Of a stretch of DNA of 64,000 nt, positions 8,671 to 16,923 are shown piece by piece; position 1 is the first letter of the stretch, and the number at the start of each line of letters is the position of its first letter. Below the pieces are notes generated by a model, which did no database searches, had not been told where the DNA came from, and saw only the letters and a list, made by a program, of their open reading frames with translations. This DNA is from Amphritea opalescens. Lineage in GTDB: Bacteria; Pseudomonadota; Gammaproteobacteria; Pseudomonadales; Balneatricaceae. The position numbers and the translations under genes were made by a program. Location of the stretch: positions 1 through 64,000 of the forward strand of contig NZ_RQXW01000011.1 in the NCBI RefSeq assembly GCF_003957515.1, written 5' to 3'.

Positions 8671-9648
8671 ATGAATACAATCTCCGAAACCACTAATATC
8701 CCCGTCGGCATCAGCGCCTGCGTCATGGGTGAGGAAGTTCGTTTTAACGGTGGCCATAGCCAATCACGAATCTGTCGTAATCAGCTCGCTAGCCATTTTA
8801 AGTATCAAACATTCTGCCCGGAAGTCGCGGCGGGCTTTGGTATCCCCCGTCCCACCATGCGTCTGACCGGTGATCCACAAGCACCTTCGCTCATCTTTTC
8901 GAGAACGAACCCTGATGTCGCCAGCGAAAACCTCGGTCAACGACTCACCGACGCCTGCCAGCCCATGCTGCAAAAATGTGTCGACCTCGACGGGTTTATC
9001 CTCAAAAAAGATTCGCCAAGTTGCGGTATGGAAAGGGTGAAAGTTTATCAGCCGTCCGGCCATCCCCACGAGCAACGGGGCGCAGGATTATTCGCCAAAG
9101 CATTGATGCAACAGTACCCCAACCTGCCCATCGAAGAGGACGGGCGTTTAAACGATGCCCAGCTGCGGGAAAATTTTGTTATGCGGGTCTTTGCTCACCA
9201 TCATTTTCGTAAAGAGGTGATCGAACAACCTAGCTTCCATCACTTATTACAGTTTCATAGCAGCTATAAATATCTGCTGATGGCACACAACCAGGTTGCC
9301 TATCGGACCCTCGGAAAGATGCTCGCTGATGCTCACCAAGAGCCGCTAGACAAGCTGATGGAGAGCTACTTTGAGCAGTTTATGCAGGCGATTAGCCAAC
9401 CCGCTTCCCGTGGTGCTCACTGCAATGTGATGCAACATATCATGGGCTATTTAAAGCAGAGTGTTGATAGCACCGCCCGTCAGGCTATTTTAACGGTGTT
9501 TGAACAATATCGACTCGAAGAGGTTAACCTCATTACCCCGATGACCCTGCTCTCCCATTATATAAGTCAAAATGGCAGCGACTATATCCGCGCCCAACGC
9601 TACCTCGAGCCTTACCCAGCACACCTTGGGCTACGCAATCAGGTATAA
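8671..9648 (+). CDS. DUF523-DUF1722 protein (YbgA-like), photolyase partner
   Basis: A 325-residue fusion. An N-terminal DUF523 domain (about 8-150) has conserved cysteines in ISACVMGEEVRFNGGH, FCPEVAAGFGIPR and KKDSPSCGMERV. A C-terminal DUF1722 domain (about 195-310, FHHLLQFHSSYKYLLMAHNQ) is as in E. coli YbgA. YbgA sits beside phr in E. coli, as here: the photolyase start follows 11 bases after this stop, with its ribosome site overlapping the stop codon. Biochemical function is not established to my knowledge. A role in DNA photorepair or metal/thiol chemistry is inference. Start ATG follows AAGGAA. Confidence 0.85.
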   Translation: MNTISETTNIPVGISACVMGEEVRFNGGHSQSRICRNQLASHFKYQTFCPEVAAGFGIPRPTMRLTGDPQAPSLIFSRTNPDVASENLGQRLTDACQPMLQKCVDLDGFILKKDSPSCGMERVKVYQPSGHPHEQRGAGLFAKALMQQYPNLPIEEDGRLNDAQLRENFVMRVFAHHHFRKEVIEQPSFHHLLQFHSSYKYLLMAHNQVAYRTLGKMLADAHQEPLDKLMESYFEQFMQAISQPASRGAHCNVMQHIMGYLKQSVDSTARQAILTVFEQYRLEEVNLITPMTLLSHYISQNGSDYIRAQRYLEPYPAHLGLRNQV

Positions 9649-9659
9649 GGAGCAACAAC

Positions 9660-11114
9660 TTGAACACCCCCGTTATTGTCTGGCTGCGGCACGATCTTCG
9701 ACTGGCCGACAATCCAGCCCTTTACTATGCCGCTCAGACTGGCCGAGTGATACCGGTATTCATTGATGACTGCACCACGCCAGATCAGTGGAGCCTAGGC
9801 GCAGCAAGCCGATGCTGGCTCAATCACAGTTTGGTCGATCTCAATGATCAACTCTCCGGCCAGTTACGCATCTTCAGGGGCGATCCGCTGCCGATTTTAT
9901 TATCGCTAGTACAGCAAACCGGTGCCCAAGAGATCCACTGGAATCGCTGCTATACCCCGCATGCCATCGGGCGAGACAGCCAGATCAAGCTCGCGTTAAA
10001 AAGCGCAGGCATTGAGGTACACAGCTACAACGGCTCGCTGTTGTGGGAGCCTTGGAACATCAGCAAAGCCGATGGTAAGCCCTATAAAATATTCACCCCC
10101 TATTATCGTAAAGGTTGCCTCAACGCAGCGCCTCCGTCCGAACCCCTTCCCCGTCCAGATCTACAACTGTTTACTGACGAGATTACCGGTTCAGACGAGC
10201 TACAACAGACGCCCGTGGCTGAGCTGATATTAGATGAGCCTAGTTGGACCAAGAAGATAACCGATCACTGGACGGTCTCGGAAGAGGCGGCTTGGCAACA
10301 TCTACAGCAATTTATACGCGAGCGCCTGCCAGACTATCAGGAAGGTCGTGATGTTCCCTCATTAGAGGCCACCTCTAGCCTCTCGCCTTACCTTCAGTGG
10401 GGACAGATATCACCCCACCAAGTATGGTATTACAGCCAACAACAGGGTAATCAACCCGGCTTAGAGGATGCCCTCGATACCTTTTTAAAAGAACTCGCTT
10501 GGCGCGAATTTTCCTATTACTTGCTTTATCACAATCCAAAGATGGCAGAGGAAAACCTGAATGAACGCTTTAATCGTTTCCCTTGGTTAAACCACCCCGA
10601 TCAATGCCAAGACTGGCAACAGGGGCTAACAGGATTTCCGATTATAGATGCGGGGATGCGGCAACTATGGCAGACCGGTTATATGCATAATCGCGTGCGC
10701 ATGTTGGTCGCCTCATTTCTGGTGAAGAACCAGCGCCAACACTGGCACCTTGGTGCCGCGTGGTTCTGGGATACACTCGTGGATGCCGATCTAGCCTCCA
10801 ACAGCGCCAGTTGGCAGTGGGTTGCCGGCTGCGGTACCGATGCATCCCCCTACTTTAGGATTTTTAACCCCGTACTTCAGGGACAAAAATTTGATAAGGA
10901 TGGTGCCTATATTCGTCACTATATTCCCGAGCTTAAAACTCTACCGAGCCGTTATATCCATACGCCTTGGGAAGCACCGGAACAGGTACTCACGGAGGCG
11001 GGCGTCACACTCGGAAGCAGCTACCCTCATCCAATACTGGATCTTAAGCAATCCCGGCAAGATGCACTCAGCGCGTTTTCGAGTCTCAAAGAGCAACAGA
11101 ATCAAGTGCTCTAA
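9660..11114 (+). CDS. phr: Deoxyribodipyrimidine photolyase
   Basis: Class I photolyase that uses blue light and reduced FAD to split cyclobutane pyrimidine dimers. It has 484 residues, normal for the family. The N-terminal Rossmann antenna domain begins VIVWLRHDLRLADNP. The C-terminal FAD domain includes TGYMHNRVRMLVASFLVK, WDTLVDADLASNSASWQWVAGCGTDASPYFRIFNP and the tryptophans of the electron-transfer chain. The start is TTG at 9660 with AAGGAG overlapping the upstream TAA. It is second in an operon driven by the ECF11-type promoter at 8608, so expression is probably induced by singlet oxygen. Confidence 0.95.
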   Translation: MNTPVIVWLRHDLRLADNPALYYAAQTGRVIPVFIDDCTTPDQWSLGAASRCWLNHSLVDLNDQLSGQLRIFRGDPLPILLSLVQQTGAQEIHWNRCYTPHAIGRDSQIKLALKSAGIEVHSYNGSLLWEPWNISKADGKPYKIFTPYYRKGCLNAAPPSEPLPRPDLQLFTDEITGSDELQQTPVAELILDEPSWTKKITDHWTVSEEAAWQHLQQFIRERLPDYQEGRDVPSLEATSSLSPYLQWGQISPHQVWYYSQQQGNQPGLEDALDTFLKELAWREFSYYLLYHNPKMAEENLNERFNRFPWLNHPDQCQDWQQGLTGFPIIDAGMRQLWQTGYMHNRVRMLVASFLVKNQRQHWHLGAAWFWDTLVDADLASNSASWQWVAGCGTDASPYFRIFNPVLQGQKFDKDGAYIRHYIPELKTLPSRYIHTPWEAPEQVLTEAGVTLGSSYPHPILDLKQSRQDALSAFSSLKEQQNQVL

Positions 11115-11152
11115 GCCGTCGGTGAGCACGGATATTCACTAGCAGCAAAGCA

Positions 11153-11183
11153 AAAAAAACCAACACAAGCGGCTGGTTTTTTT
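11153..11183. terminator. Bidirectional terminator between phr and atoE
   Basis: AAAAAAACCA (11153-11162) pairs with TGGTTTTTTT (11174-11183) around an 11-base loop. There are A/T tracts on both sides, between convergent genes. Confidence 0.7.
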
Positions 11184-11208
11184 ATCTTTAGCAATGACTC
11201 ATCGATAC

Positions 11209-12588
11209 TTAGAAGATCAATAAGCCCAATGAGATAATCACACCCGAGCCCAACAGCGCCATGATGCAATAACCCATCACATCTTTAGCCCCTAAGCCAG
11301 CAATCGCCAGCGCGGGTAGCGCCCAGAAAGGCTGAATCATGTTGGTCCAAGCATCACCCCAAGCGATCGCCATCGCGGTCTTAGCCGCATCAACGCCTAG
11401 CGCCGCACCTGCAGGCATCATGATCGGCGCCTGAACAGCCCACTGACCACCACCGGAAGGCACGAAGAAGTTAACAATACCCGCACTCAAAAAAGTGAAT
11501 AGTGGGAAAGTCGTTTCGTTGGAGATAGAGACGAAGGCTTCCGAAATAATCCCAGCCAAAGAGGCACCTGAATCACCGGTAGCCGTCATCATGCCCATGA
11601 TACCGGCATAGAACGGAAACTGAAGCAGGATGCCCGCACAGTTTTTCGCGCCTTGAGATACCGAGTTCAGCAGACTTTTAGGTGTGCCGTGTAACAAAAT
11701 AGCCGAGAACAGGAAGGTGAAGTTCACAATGTTTAGGTTTAGCGCAAAACCATTATTAATAAAATAATAAATAATGTAAGCAAAACCCATCGCACCCAAT
11801 AACAGGGACAGGATACGGCTGTTTTCTAGACGTTCCGCTGGAGACATATCCGCTTTGTTAGGCAAAGGCTCTGGCGCGGCCGTCTCTGCTAACAGTGCAG
11901 GATCGATCACCATGGTGTCTTGAGCAGCCGGATGCATTAGACGATTCAACAAAGGAATGGTAATAAACATCACCGCAAGAATCGCCAAGTTCATGGTAGA
12001 AAACAGCGTTTCAGAGGTTGGGATTGGCGCTGTAACGGCACCATTGGTCACGATTTCAATTTTGGTACCACTGGCGATCGCCAAAGGAATAGAGCCGGAC
12101 AGGCCCGCATGCCAAAACAGAAAACCACTGTAAGCCGATGCGATTAACAAACGGTAATCGACGCCTTTCACTCTAGCCGCAATTTCGCGGGCAAAAATAG
12201 CCCCCACGACTAAACCAAAACCCCAGTTAACCCAACAGGCAGCAGCACTGATCATGGTCACGAGAATAATAGCTTGGCCTGGCGTCTTAGCAATGCCAGC
12301 CAACATGGCTAACTTACTTTTAAACGCAGGTGCACTGGCCATCGCATGACCGGTAACAACCACCATCGCCATCTGCATAGCAAAGGTTAATAGTTTCCAA
12401 AACCCACCGGCCCAAGCATCAACAACCTGCATGGGGCCTTGGTTTGTGGCTGGCATCACCAACACAAAAACCACCAAGGTTAAGACAATAGCAAAGATAA
12501 ATGGATCGGGAAGATAACGCTGCAACAGGGTAACAAAAAATTTACTCAGTCGTTGCAATAGCGTTAATTGCACAGCACTCGTATTCAT
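11209..12588 (-). CDS. atoE: Short-chain fatty acid transporter (AtoE family)
   Basis: This 459-residue membrane protein has about 12 hydrophobic segments. The start QRLSKFFVTLLQRYLPDPFIFAI and the motifs GHAMASAPAF, WINWGFG-like (CWVNWGFGLVVGAIFARE) and FFVPSGGGQWAVQAP are hallmarks of AtoE-type short-chain fatty-acid permeases, which import acetoacetate or butyrate-sized acids. ATG follows AGGAA. It is monocistronic, convergent to phr, with no ato catabolic genes beside it. An inverted repeat ACGC-CAAAA-GCGT lies about 60 bases upstream. Exact substrate unknown. Confidence 0.88.
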   Translation of the reverse strand: MNTSAVQLTLLQRLSKFFVTLLQRYLPDPFIFAIVLTLVVFVLVMPATNQGPMQVVDAWAGGFWKLLTFAMQMAMVVVTGHAMASAPAFKSKLAMLAGIAKTPGQAIILVTMISAAACWVNWGFGLVVGAIFAREIAARVKGVDYRLLIASAYSGFLFWHAGLSGSIPLAIASGTKIEIVTNGAVTAPIPTSETLFSTMNLAILAVMFITIPLLNRLMHPAAQDTMVIDPALLAETAAPEPLPNKADMSPAERLENSRILSLLLGAMGFAYIIYYFINNGFALNLNIVNFTFLFSAILLHGTPKSLLNSVSQGAKNCAGILLQFPFYAGIMGMMTATGDSGASLAGIISEAFVSISNETTFPLFTFLSAGIVNFFVPSGGGQWAVQAPIMMPAGAALGVDAAKTAMAIAWGDAWTNMIQPFWALPALAIAGLGAKDVMGYCIMALLGSGVIISLGLLIF

Positions 12589-13129
12589 ATTTTTTCCTAT
12601 TATTATTTATTATTAAACAGCCTCGATAAGAGGCCCTTTATTTATTGACGCTTTTGGCGTAGATCAAGATAACGGCATGTGGCCCCTACCCTGATAAGTT
12701 GATATTACCCCTAATCGGGCGCGCAATCATATAGCAACACCCGCGCTTGCACCAATACCCAATAAAATCAAACCGTTATTCTCGATATTTCAGCTGGCTG
12801 AAGCGACGCTCTCCATAGGCCGTTTTACCGGTTGTAGAGAGATAAAAGCCACGGAGAAAAGTCCCCTGATATTGCCAAGCTTTATATCAGTGGGTCAGGA
12901 AGCGAAGAAACGTTGGGGGTTTAAACGATTGAGGCTGTTGAAGTCGTCGCTAATAGCGCGGAAATAATAGTGTGATGTTAGGCTGTAGAACGACGCTCAT
13001 CACGAGCGTCGATTGAGTTGTGCGTTGGTACATCAAGAGATTTTAGAGCTATGAACATTCTCTTTAACGCTAAATGCCTGAGCTTAGTTATGAGTGAAGG
13101 TCAAAACCCATCGCCACCATTTCGACTGA
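12589..13129. other. atoE upstream region with REP-like copy B
   Basis: 541 bases without a gene. It holds the atoE promoter side (AT-rich 12590-12650) and the hairpin repeat at 12983-13016. No other element was recognised. Confidence 0.4.
12983..13016 (+). repeat. REP-like hairpin repeat, copy B
   Basis: TGTAGAACGACGCTC, then a short loop ATCAC, then GAGCGTCGATTGA: a perfect 7-bp stem GACGCTC/GAGCGTC. It shares TGTAG, AACGACG and GATTGA with the copy at 8161-8190 on the other strand. Confidence 0.4.
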
Positions 13130-13345
13130 TCAGCTCCACCCCTGCTTCCAGGTTTCGCTATCATTGAGTTGCTGCCAGGGGATTCGTTGCTCACGATGGG
13201 TTAGCACCGCTTCTAACACACACTGCTGTACCACGCCGTCATCATCCCTGATTAACGCGGTCACCAAAAAATGTTTTTCTCTCTGCTGTGGCTTAATCGC
13301 GGTCCACTTGCTGAGATTAAGCTTGTTAGGGTTGAGTTGTCCCAT
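13130..13345 (-). CDS. TIGR02450 family small Trp-containing protein
   Basis: A 71-residue protein matching the TIGR02450 pattern from end to end: NPNKLNLSKWTAIKPQQREKHFLVTALIRD, then CVLEAVLTHREQRIPWQQL and a final WKQGW. Function unknown. In marine gammaproteobacteria the family commonly sits with photolyase and ChrR-type loci. Its ATG starts one base after the chrR TAG, making it the third gene of the rpoE-chrR operon. Cytoplasmic, no signal. Confidence 0.85.
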   Translation of the reverse strand: MGQLNPNKLNLSKWTAIKPQQREKHFLVTALIRDDDGVVQQCVLEAVLTHREQRIPWQQLNDSETWKQGWS

Positions 13346-13346
13346 C

Positions 13347-14003
13347 CTAAAAACCGGTCATCGGCTGTACGAGCTTGCCAAACAAGGTGGTGAACCGTAA
13401 CGGCGCATCGGTCGCAATTAAGCAGATACAATCCTCATCACTATCCACCAGCGGTTGATGTTCTATTTGGTCATCCAAATCGGCAATATCACCGCGACAA
13501 AAGCGGCCTACCTCATCGGAAAATGAGCCACGTAAAACCAGCGTCAGTTCATTACCATTGTGGGTATGGGTTAACATCGACTTACCCGGCGCTATCCGCA
13601 ATAACCGTGACACCCCTCGTCCCTGCCAAGGCATATCGTAATACGCCACACCAGGAACAATTCTTTTCCACTGCAACTCATCCAGAGGACCGCTGACATA
13701 TTCATTTAACGGCATTGGAATTTCAGGATCACAGGCGCGTGGAGTCTGCTGTTGTGGCTCGATGATGCTAGTCTCAGGCTCATCGATCTGCGCCAGTATC
13801 GCAGCTAACATATCATCTTCGATGGTTTCTGCATCAAGGGATTCAAGCAACACCCCACCCACCGCATCATTCATTTCCGCACGTTCACGGCAGGCAGAAC
13901 AAAACGCCAGATGAGATGCCACCACCAATGCCATGCCTTGCGATAAGCTTCCAGCGGAATAGCTCATCAGGGTTGCATCATCCAGATGGTGATTAATGTT
14001 CAT
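13347..14003 (-). CDS. chrR: Anti-sigma factor ChrR (zinc-binding plus cupin)
   Basis: ChrR holds the ECF sigma factor inactive until singlet oxygen or a related signal releases it. The N-terminal anti-sigma domain carries zinc ligands: an early His (MNINHH) and HLAFCSAC, the HxxxCxxC motif. The C-terminal cupin (about 125-205: PGKSMLTHTHNGNELTLVLRGSFSDE) is the stress-sensing half. An open frame extends further upstream inside rpoE, but the true start is the ATG at 14003, preceded by GGAGGTGATC. It overlaps the rpoE stop by 11 bases, so the two are coupled. 218 residues, normal for the family. Confidence 0.92.
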   Translation of the reverse strand: MNINHHLDDATLMSYSAGSLSQGMALVVASHLAFCSACRERAEMNDAVGGVLLESLDAETIEDDMLAAILAQIDEPETSIIEPQQQTPRACDPEIPMPLNEYVSGPLDELQWKRIVPGVAYYDMPWQGRGVSRLLRIAPGKSMLTHTHNGNELTLVLRGSFSDEVGRFCRGDIADLDDQIEHQPLVDSDEDCICLIATDAPLRFTTLFGKLVQPMTGF

Positions 14004-14598
14004 ACTGATCACCTCCCCAGATCTGTTTAAGTTTTTCTGACGCCAAACGGATTCTAGATTTGACGCTGCCAAGGGGAATATCGAGACGACCGGCGATGTC
14101 ACCATGTGACCGCCCTTCGAAATAAGACATATAGATAACCTGCGCCTGTTTTTCAGGAAGTAACTTAATAGCGGCCGCAATCCGATCCGATAGGACTTTC
14201 TGTTCGCCCTGACCCGGCTCAGAAGCAGTTTCGCTCCACTCATCCAGACTGTATTGAGGGTATTTCTGTTTACGCATCCAATCGATGCTTTGATTTCGTG
14301 CGAGGGTGAAGATCCAAGTACTCGCAGCCGCTTTTTCCGGGTGATACATGTGCGCTTTGCGCCACACCGACAACATCACTTCTTGGGTTAGCTCTTCGGC
14401 TGTTGCTAGCGCTACCCCTAAACGAACAATATAGGCCTTCACTTTAGGGGCGAAATGGCTAAACAGCCGAGCATATAAACGCTTATCAGGCTTAACCGCT
14501 AGGTGACCCAGCAGATTACTCCAGTCAGCGCTGGCCATCTCCGCTTGCTTCAGTTGTATGATGTTATCCACATCGTCTCCCGGTGGTCTTTTATTCAT
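13993..14598 (-). CDS. rpoE: ECF sigma factor, RpoE/ChrR (ECF11) type
   Basis: A 201-residue sigma factor. Region 2 spans about 42-108 (HFAPKVKAYIVRLG to STWIFTLARNQSIDWMRKQ). Region 4 spans about 140-190 (LPEKQAQVIYMSYFEGRSHGDIAGRLDIPLGSVKSRI). It directs RNA polymerase to TGATC-N16-CGTA promoters. It is followed by chrR, the known anti-sigma partner in Rhodobacter. ATG 14598 has a strong AGGAGG. However, the -10 of the autoregulatory promoter lies only nine bases upstream, so that ribosome site might not be transcribed. An internal ATG at 14538 (MASADWSN) is an alternative start. Confidence 0.93.
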   Translation of the reverse strand: MNKRPPGDDVDNIIQLKQAEMASADWSNLLGHLAVKPDKRLYARLFSHFAPKVKAYIVRLGVALATAEELTQEVMLSVWRKAHMYHPEKAAASTWIFTLARNQSIDWMRKQKYPQYSLDEWSETASEPGQGEQKVLSDRIAAAIKLLPEKQAQVIYMSYFEGRSHGDIAGRLDIPLGSVKSRIRLASEKLKQIWGGDQYEH

Positions 14599-14606
14599 AT
14601 ACCTCC

Positions 14607-14634
14607 TATACGTCTTGCCGAGTTAAGCGGATCA
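14607..14634 (-). promoter_or_regulatory. ECF11-type promoter of rpoE-chrR (autoregulation)
   Basis: Minus strand: TGATCC (14634-14629), 16-base spacer, CGTATA (14612-14607). It is back to back with the promoter at 14686, with 51 bases between the two -35 boxes. It implies a positive feedback loop once ChrR releases the sigma factor. Confidence 0.75.
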
Positions 14635-14685
14635 GTCGAATGCTAAAAAAATCGACCCGTATTGATATATCAATAAAAACAACGG

Positions 14686-14713
14686 TGATCCTATTTCTGC
14701 TGCCACACGTAAA
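14686..14713 (+). promoter_or_regulatory. ECF11-type promoter of the amine oxidase-DUF1365-cfa operon
   Basis: TGATCC (14686-14691), 16-base spacer, CGTAAA (14708-14713). The expected transcript start lies around 14720, leaving a short leader before the ATG at 14748. This supports that start over longer upstream frames. Confidence 0.78.
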
Positions 14714-14747
14714 GTGCTGCAAACAGATTACAGTATGGACTGCTCAG

Positions 14748-16124
14748 ATGAATATTACCGCCATCCGCCCGAAAAAAATTGCCGTTATCGGCTCAGGTAT
14801 CTCCGGCCTCAGTTGCGCATGGCTGTTAAATAGAGCCCATCAGGTAACCCTGTATGAAAAAGATGATCGTTTAGGTGGGCATTCCAATACCGTTAACTTC
14901 GATCTTAACGGCACCCGAGTGGATGTGGATACCGGTTTTATTGTCTTTAATCCGGTGAACTACCCTAATTTGGTTAAGTTTTTTGAACATATCGATCTGC
15001 CCACCTGTGCAACCGATATGTCCTTTGCCGTTTCGATTGATGATGGCCAACTCGAGTACAGCGGTTCCGGCCTGACAGGCCTCTTTGCCCAAACCCGCAA
15101 TATTATCAGTCCCTCTTTTTGGTCCATGATCAAAGACTTAATGCGTTTTTATCGCAACACCGACAGCATGATGCTAGACCCCTCGTTAGCGAATATCAGC
15201 TTGGGGGAGCTATTAACCCAGCACGGCTATGGCGACCGTTTTATTTACGACCATCTATTACCTATGGGTGCGGCGATCTGGTCGACGCCGGTCAAGCAGA
15301 TGCTCGACTACCCCGCTCTCAGCTTCCTACGCTTCTGCAAAAATCATGGTTTATTGCAGGTCAAAGATCGCCCTCAGTGGCACACTATTCCCGGTGGCAG
15401 CATCGGCTATGTCAACAAACTAGCCGCCGCATTAGCGGGCAACATCAAGCTCAACAGCCGTATTCATAAGGTTATCCGACAGCCTGATGGCGTCATTATC
15501 GAAGACCTACACGGCGCTCAGGAACACTATGATGATGTGGTATTAGCCTGCCATGCAGACCAAGCACTCGCCTTGCTGGATAATCCAAGCGATACAGAGC
15601 AGCAACTGTTAAGCAGCTTCCCTTATCAGCGCAACAAAGCTTATCTACACCTAGACCAAAGCTTGCTCCCCCGTGACCCTAAGGTCTGGTCGAGCTGGAA
15701 CTATATGGCCACCGGTAGCGGCCCGGATGACCGTGAGGTATCGATCAGCTATTGGATGAACTGCCTACAACCGCTGGCAACCAAACAACCGGTGATCGTA
15801 TCGCTCAACCCGCTCAAAGAGCCGGCCGCCGATAAGATGATTCGCACCTTCTTCTATGATCATCCCGCCTTCGATCGCCACTCGCTAGCCAATCAACAAA
15901 AACTCTGGAGCCTACAGGGGCAGCAAAACACCTGGTTCTGTGGTGCCTGGTTCGGCTACGGTTTTCATGAAGATGGTCTACAATCCGGTTTAGCCGTTGC
16001 CGAACAATTAGGTGGCGTCCCCCGCCCTTGGCACTTGGACGAACCGAACAGTCGTATTTTTGCCTCGGCACCAGCATCAAGTGATCATCCGACAGCGGAA
16101 GTTAGGGAGAGCGCCAATGGCTGA
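14748..16124 (+). CDS. FAD-dependent amine oxidase-type oxidoreductase
   Basis: A 458-residue flavoprotein. The N-terminal dinucleotide fold is KIAVIGSGISGLSCAWLL followed by YEKDDRLGGHSNTV. The C-terminal flavin closure is TWFCGAWFGYGFHEDGLQSGLAVAEQLGG. It belongs to the amine oxidase/protoporphyrinogen oxidase-like group encoded next to DUF1365 and a cyclopropane synthase homologue in ChrR regulons, where the set acts on membrane fatty acids. The open frame begins at 14583, but that lies upstream of the promoter at 14686; ATG 14748 is the first sensible start. The stop overlaps the DUF1365 start by eight bases. Substrate unproven. Confidence 0.85.
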   Translation: MNITAIRPKKIAVIGSGISGLSCAWLLNRAHQVTLYEKDDRLGGHSNTVNFDLNGTRVDVDTGFIVFNPVNYPNLVKFFEHIDLPTCATDMSFAVSIDDGQLEYSGSGLTGLFAQTRNIISPSFWSMIKDLMRFYRNTDSMMLDPSLANISLGELLTQHGYGDRFIYDHLLPMGAAIWSTPVKQMLDYPALSFLRFCKNHGLLQVKDRPQWHTIPGGSIGYVNKLAAALAGNIKLNSRIHKVIRQPDGVIIEDLHGAQEHYDDVVLACHADQALALLDNPSDTEQQLLSSFPYQRNKAYLHLDQSLLPRDPKVWSSWNYMATGSGPDDREVSISYWMNCLQPLATKQPVIVSLNPLKEPAADKMIRTFFYDHPAFDRHSLANQQKLWSLQGQQNTWFCGAWFGYGFHEDGLQSGLAVAEQLGGVPRPWHLDEPNSRIFASAPASSDHPTAEVRESANG

Positions 16125-16923
16125 GTATGCATCAGCAATCTACACCGGCACGGTGGTGCACCAACGGTTTACCCCAAAACAGCACCGCTTTGCTTATCGG
16201 GTGTTCTCACTCTGTCTCGATCTCGATGAACTGCCACGGTTGCAGCAATTAAAATTCATGGGCATTAACCGCTTCGGTTTATTTTCCTTTCATGAAAAAG
16301 ATCATGGCCGTGGTGATGGCCAACTGCGCACTGAGATCACCGAACTGCTGTCAGCACGAGGCTACAGCAGTGCGAGCGCCAGAATAGAACTTCTCTGCTA
16401 TCCCCGCATTATGGGGTATACCTTTAACCCCCTGAGCGTTTACTTCTGTTACAACCAGCACAATGAGGTTGAGGTGATTATCTATGAAGTCAGCAACACC
16501 TTTGGGCAGCGCCACAGCTATTTATTGAGTAATGACAACCGCGACCATAAAACCGTCACCCAGGGCTGCCAAAAGCAGATGTATGTCAGCCCTTTTATGC
16601 CGATGGATACCGCCTATCAATTCAACATTCGCCCGCCCGCTGAACGGGTTACCGTCGCCATTCTACAATGCAGCCAAACGGCAGAAGCGACCCCTATACT
16701 CAATGCGACATTTAGCGGTCAACGACAAACACTCACCGACCGCGACCTATTAACACTGTTTTTCAGTCACCCTCTTATGACCCTGAAAGTCATCGGGGCG
16801 ATACATTGGGAAGCACTCAGACTATGGCTGAAAGGCCTAAAACTACAACCGCGTCATACCACCAAAAGTTACAGCATTAGCTGGTCAGATCGCAACGGAG
16901 AACATCACTATGAAAACCTGTAA
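16117..16923 (+). CDS. DUF1365 family protein
   Basis: A 268-residue protein of DUF1365: SAIYTGTVVHQRFTPKQHRFAYRVF at the start, GYTFNPLSVYFCYN in the middle, and FMPMDTAYQFNIRPP and HPLMTLKVIGAIHWEALRLWLKG toward the end. Biochemistry is not established. The family is almost always found between an amine oxidase and a CFA-synthase homologue, as here, and is linked to fatty-acid modification. The ATG at 16117, after AGGGAGAG, overlaps the upstream stop. The longer frame starting at 16012 lies wholly inside the oxidase gene. Confidence 0.88.
   Translation: MAEYASAIYTGTVVHQRFTPKQHRFAYRVFSLCLDLDELPRLQQLKFMGINRFGLFSFHEKDHGRGDGQLRTEITELLSARGYSSASARIELLCYPRIMGYTFNPLSVYFCYNQHNEVEVIIYEVSNTFGQRHSYLLSNDNRDHKTVTQGCQKQMYVSPFMPMDTAYQFNIRPPAERVTVAILQCSQTAEATPILNATFSGQRQTLTDRDLLTLFFSHPLMTLKVIGAIHWEALRLWLKGLKLQPRHTTKSYSISWSDRNGEHHYENL

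Noticed and set aside
12640-12690. ECF11-type promoter for atoE
   Set aside because: TGATCT is present on the minus strand, but the -10 at the correct spacing reads TAAATA without CGTA.
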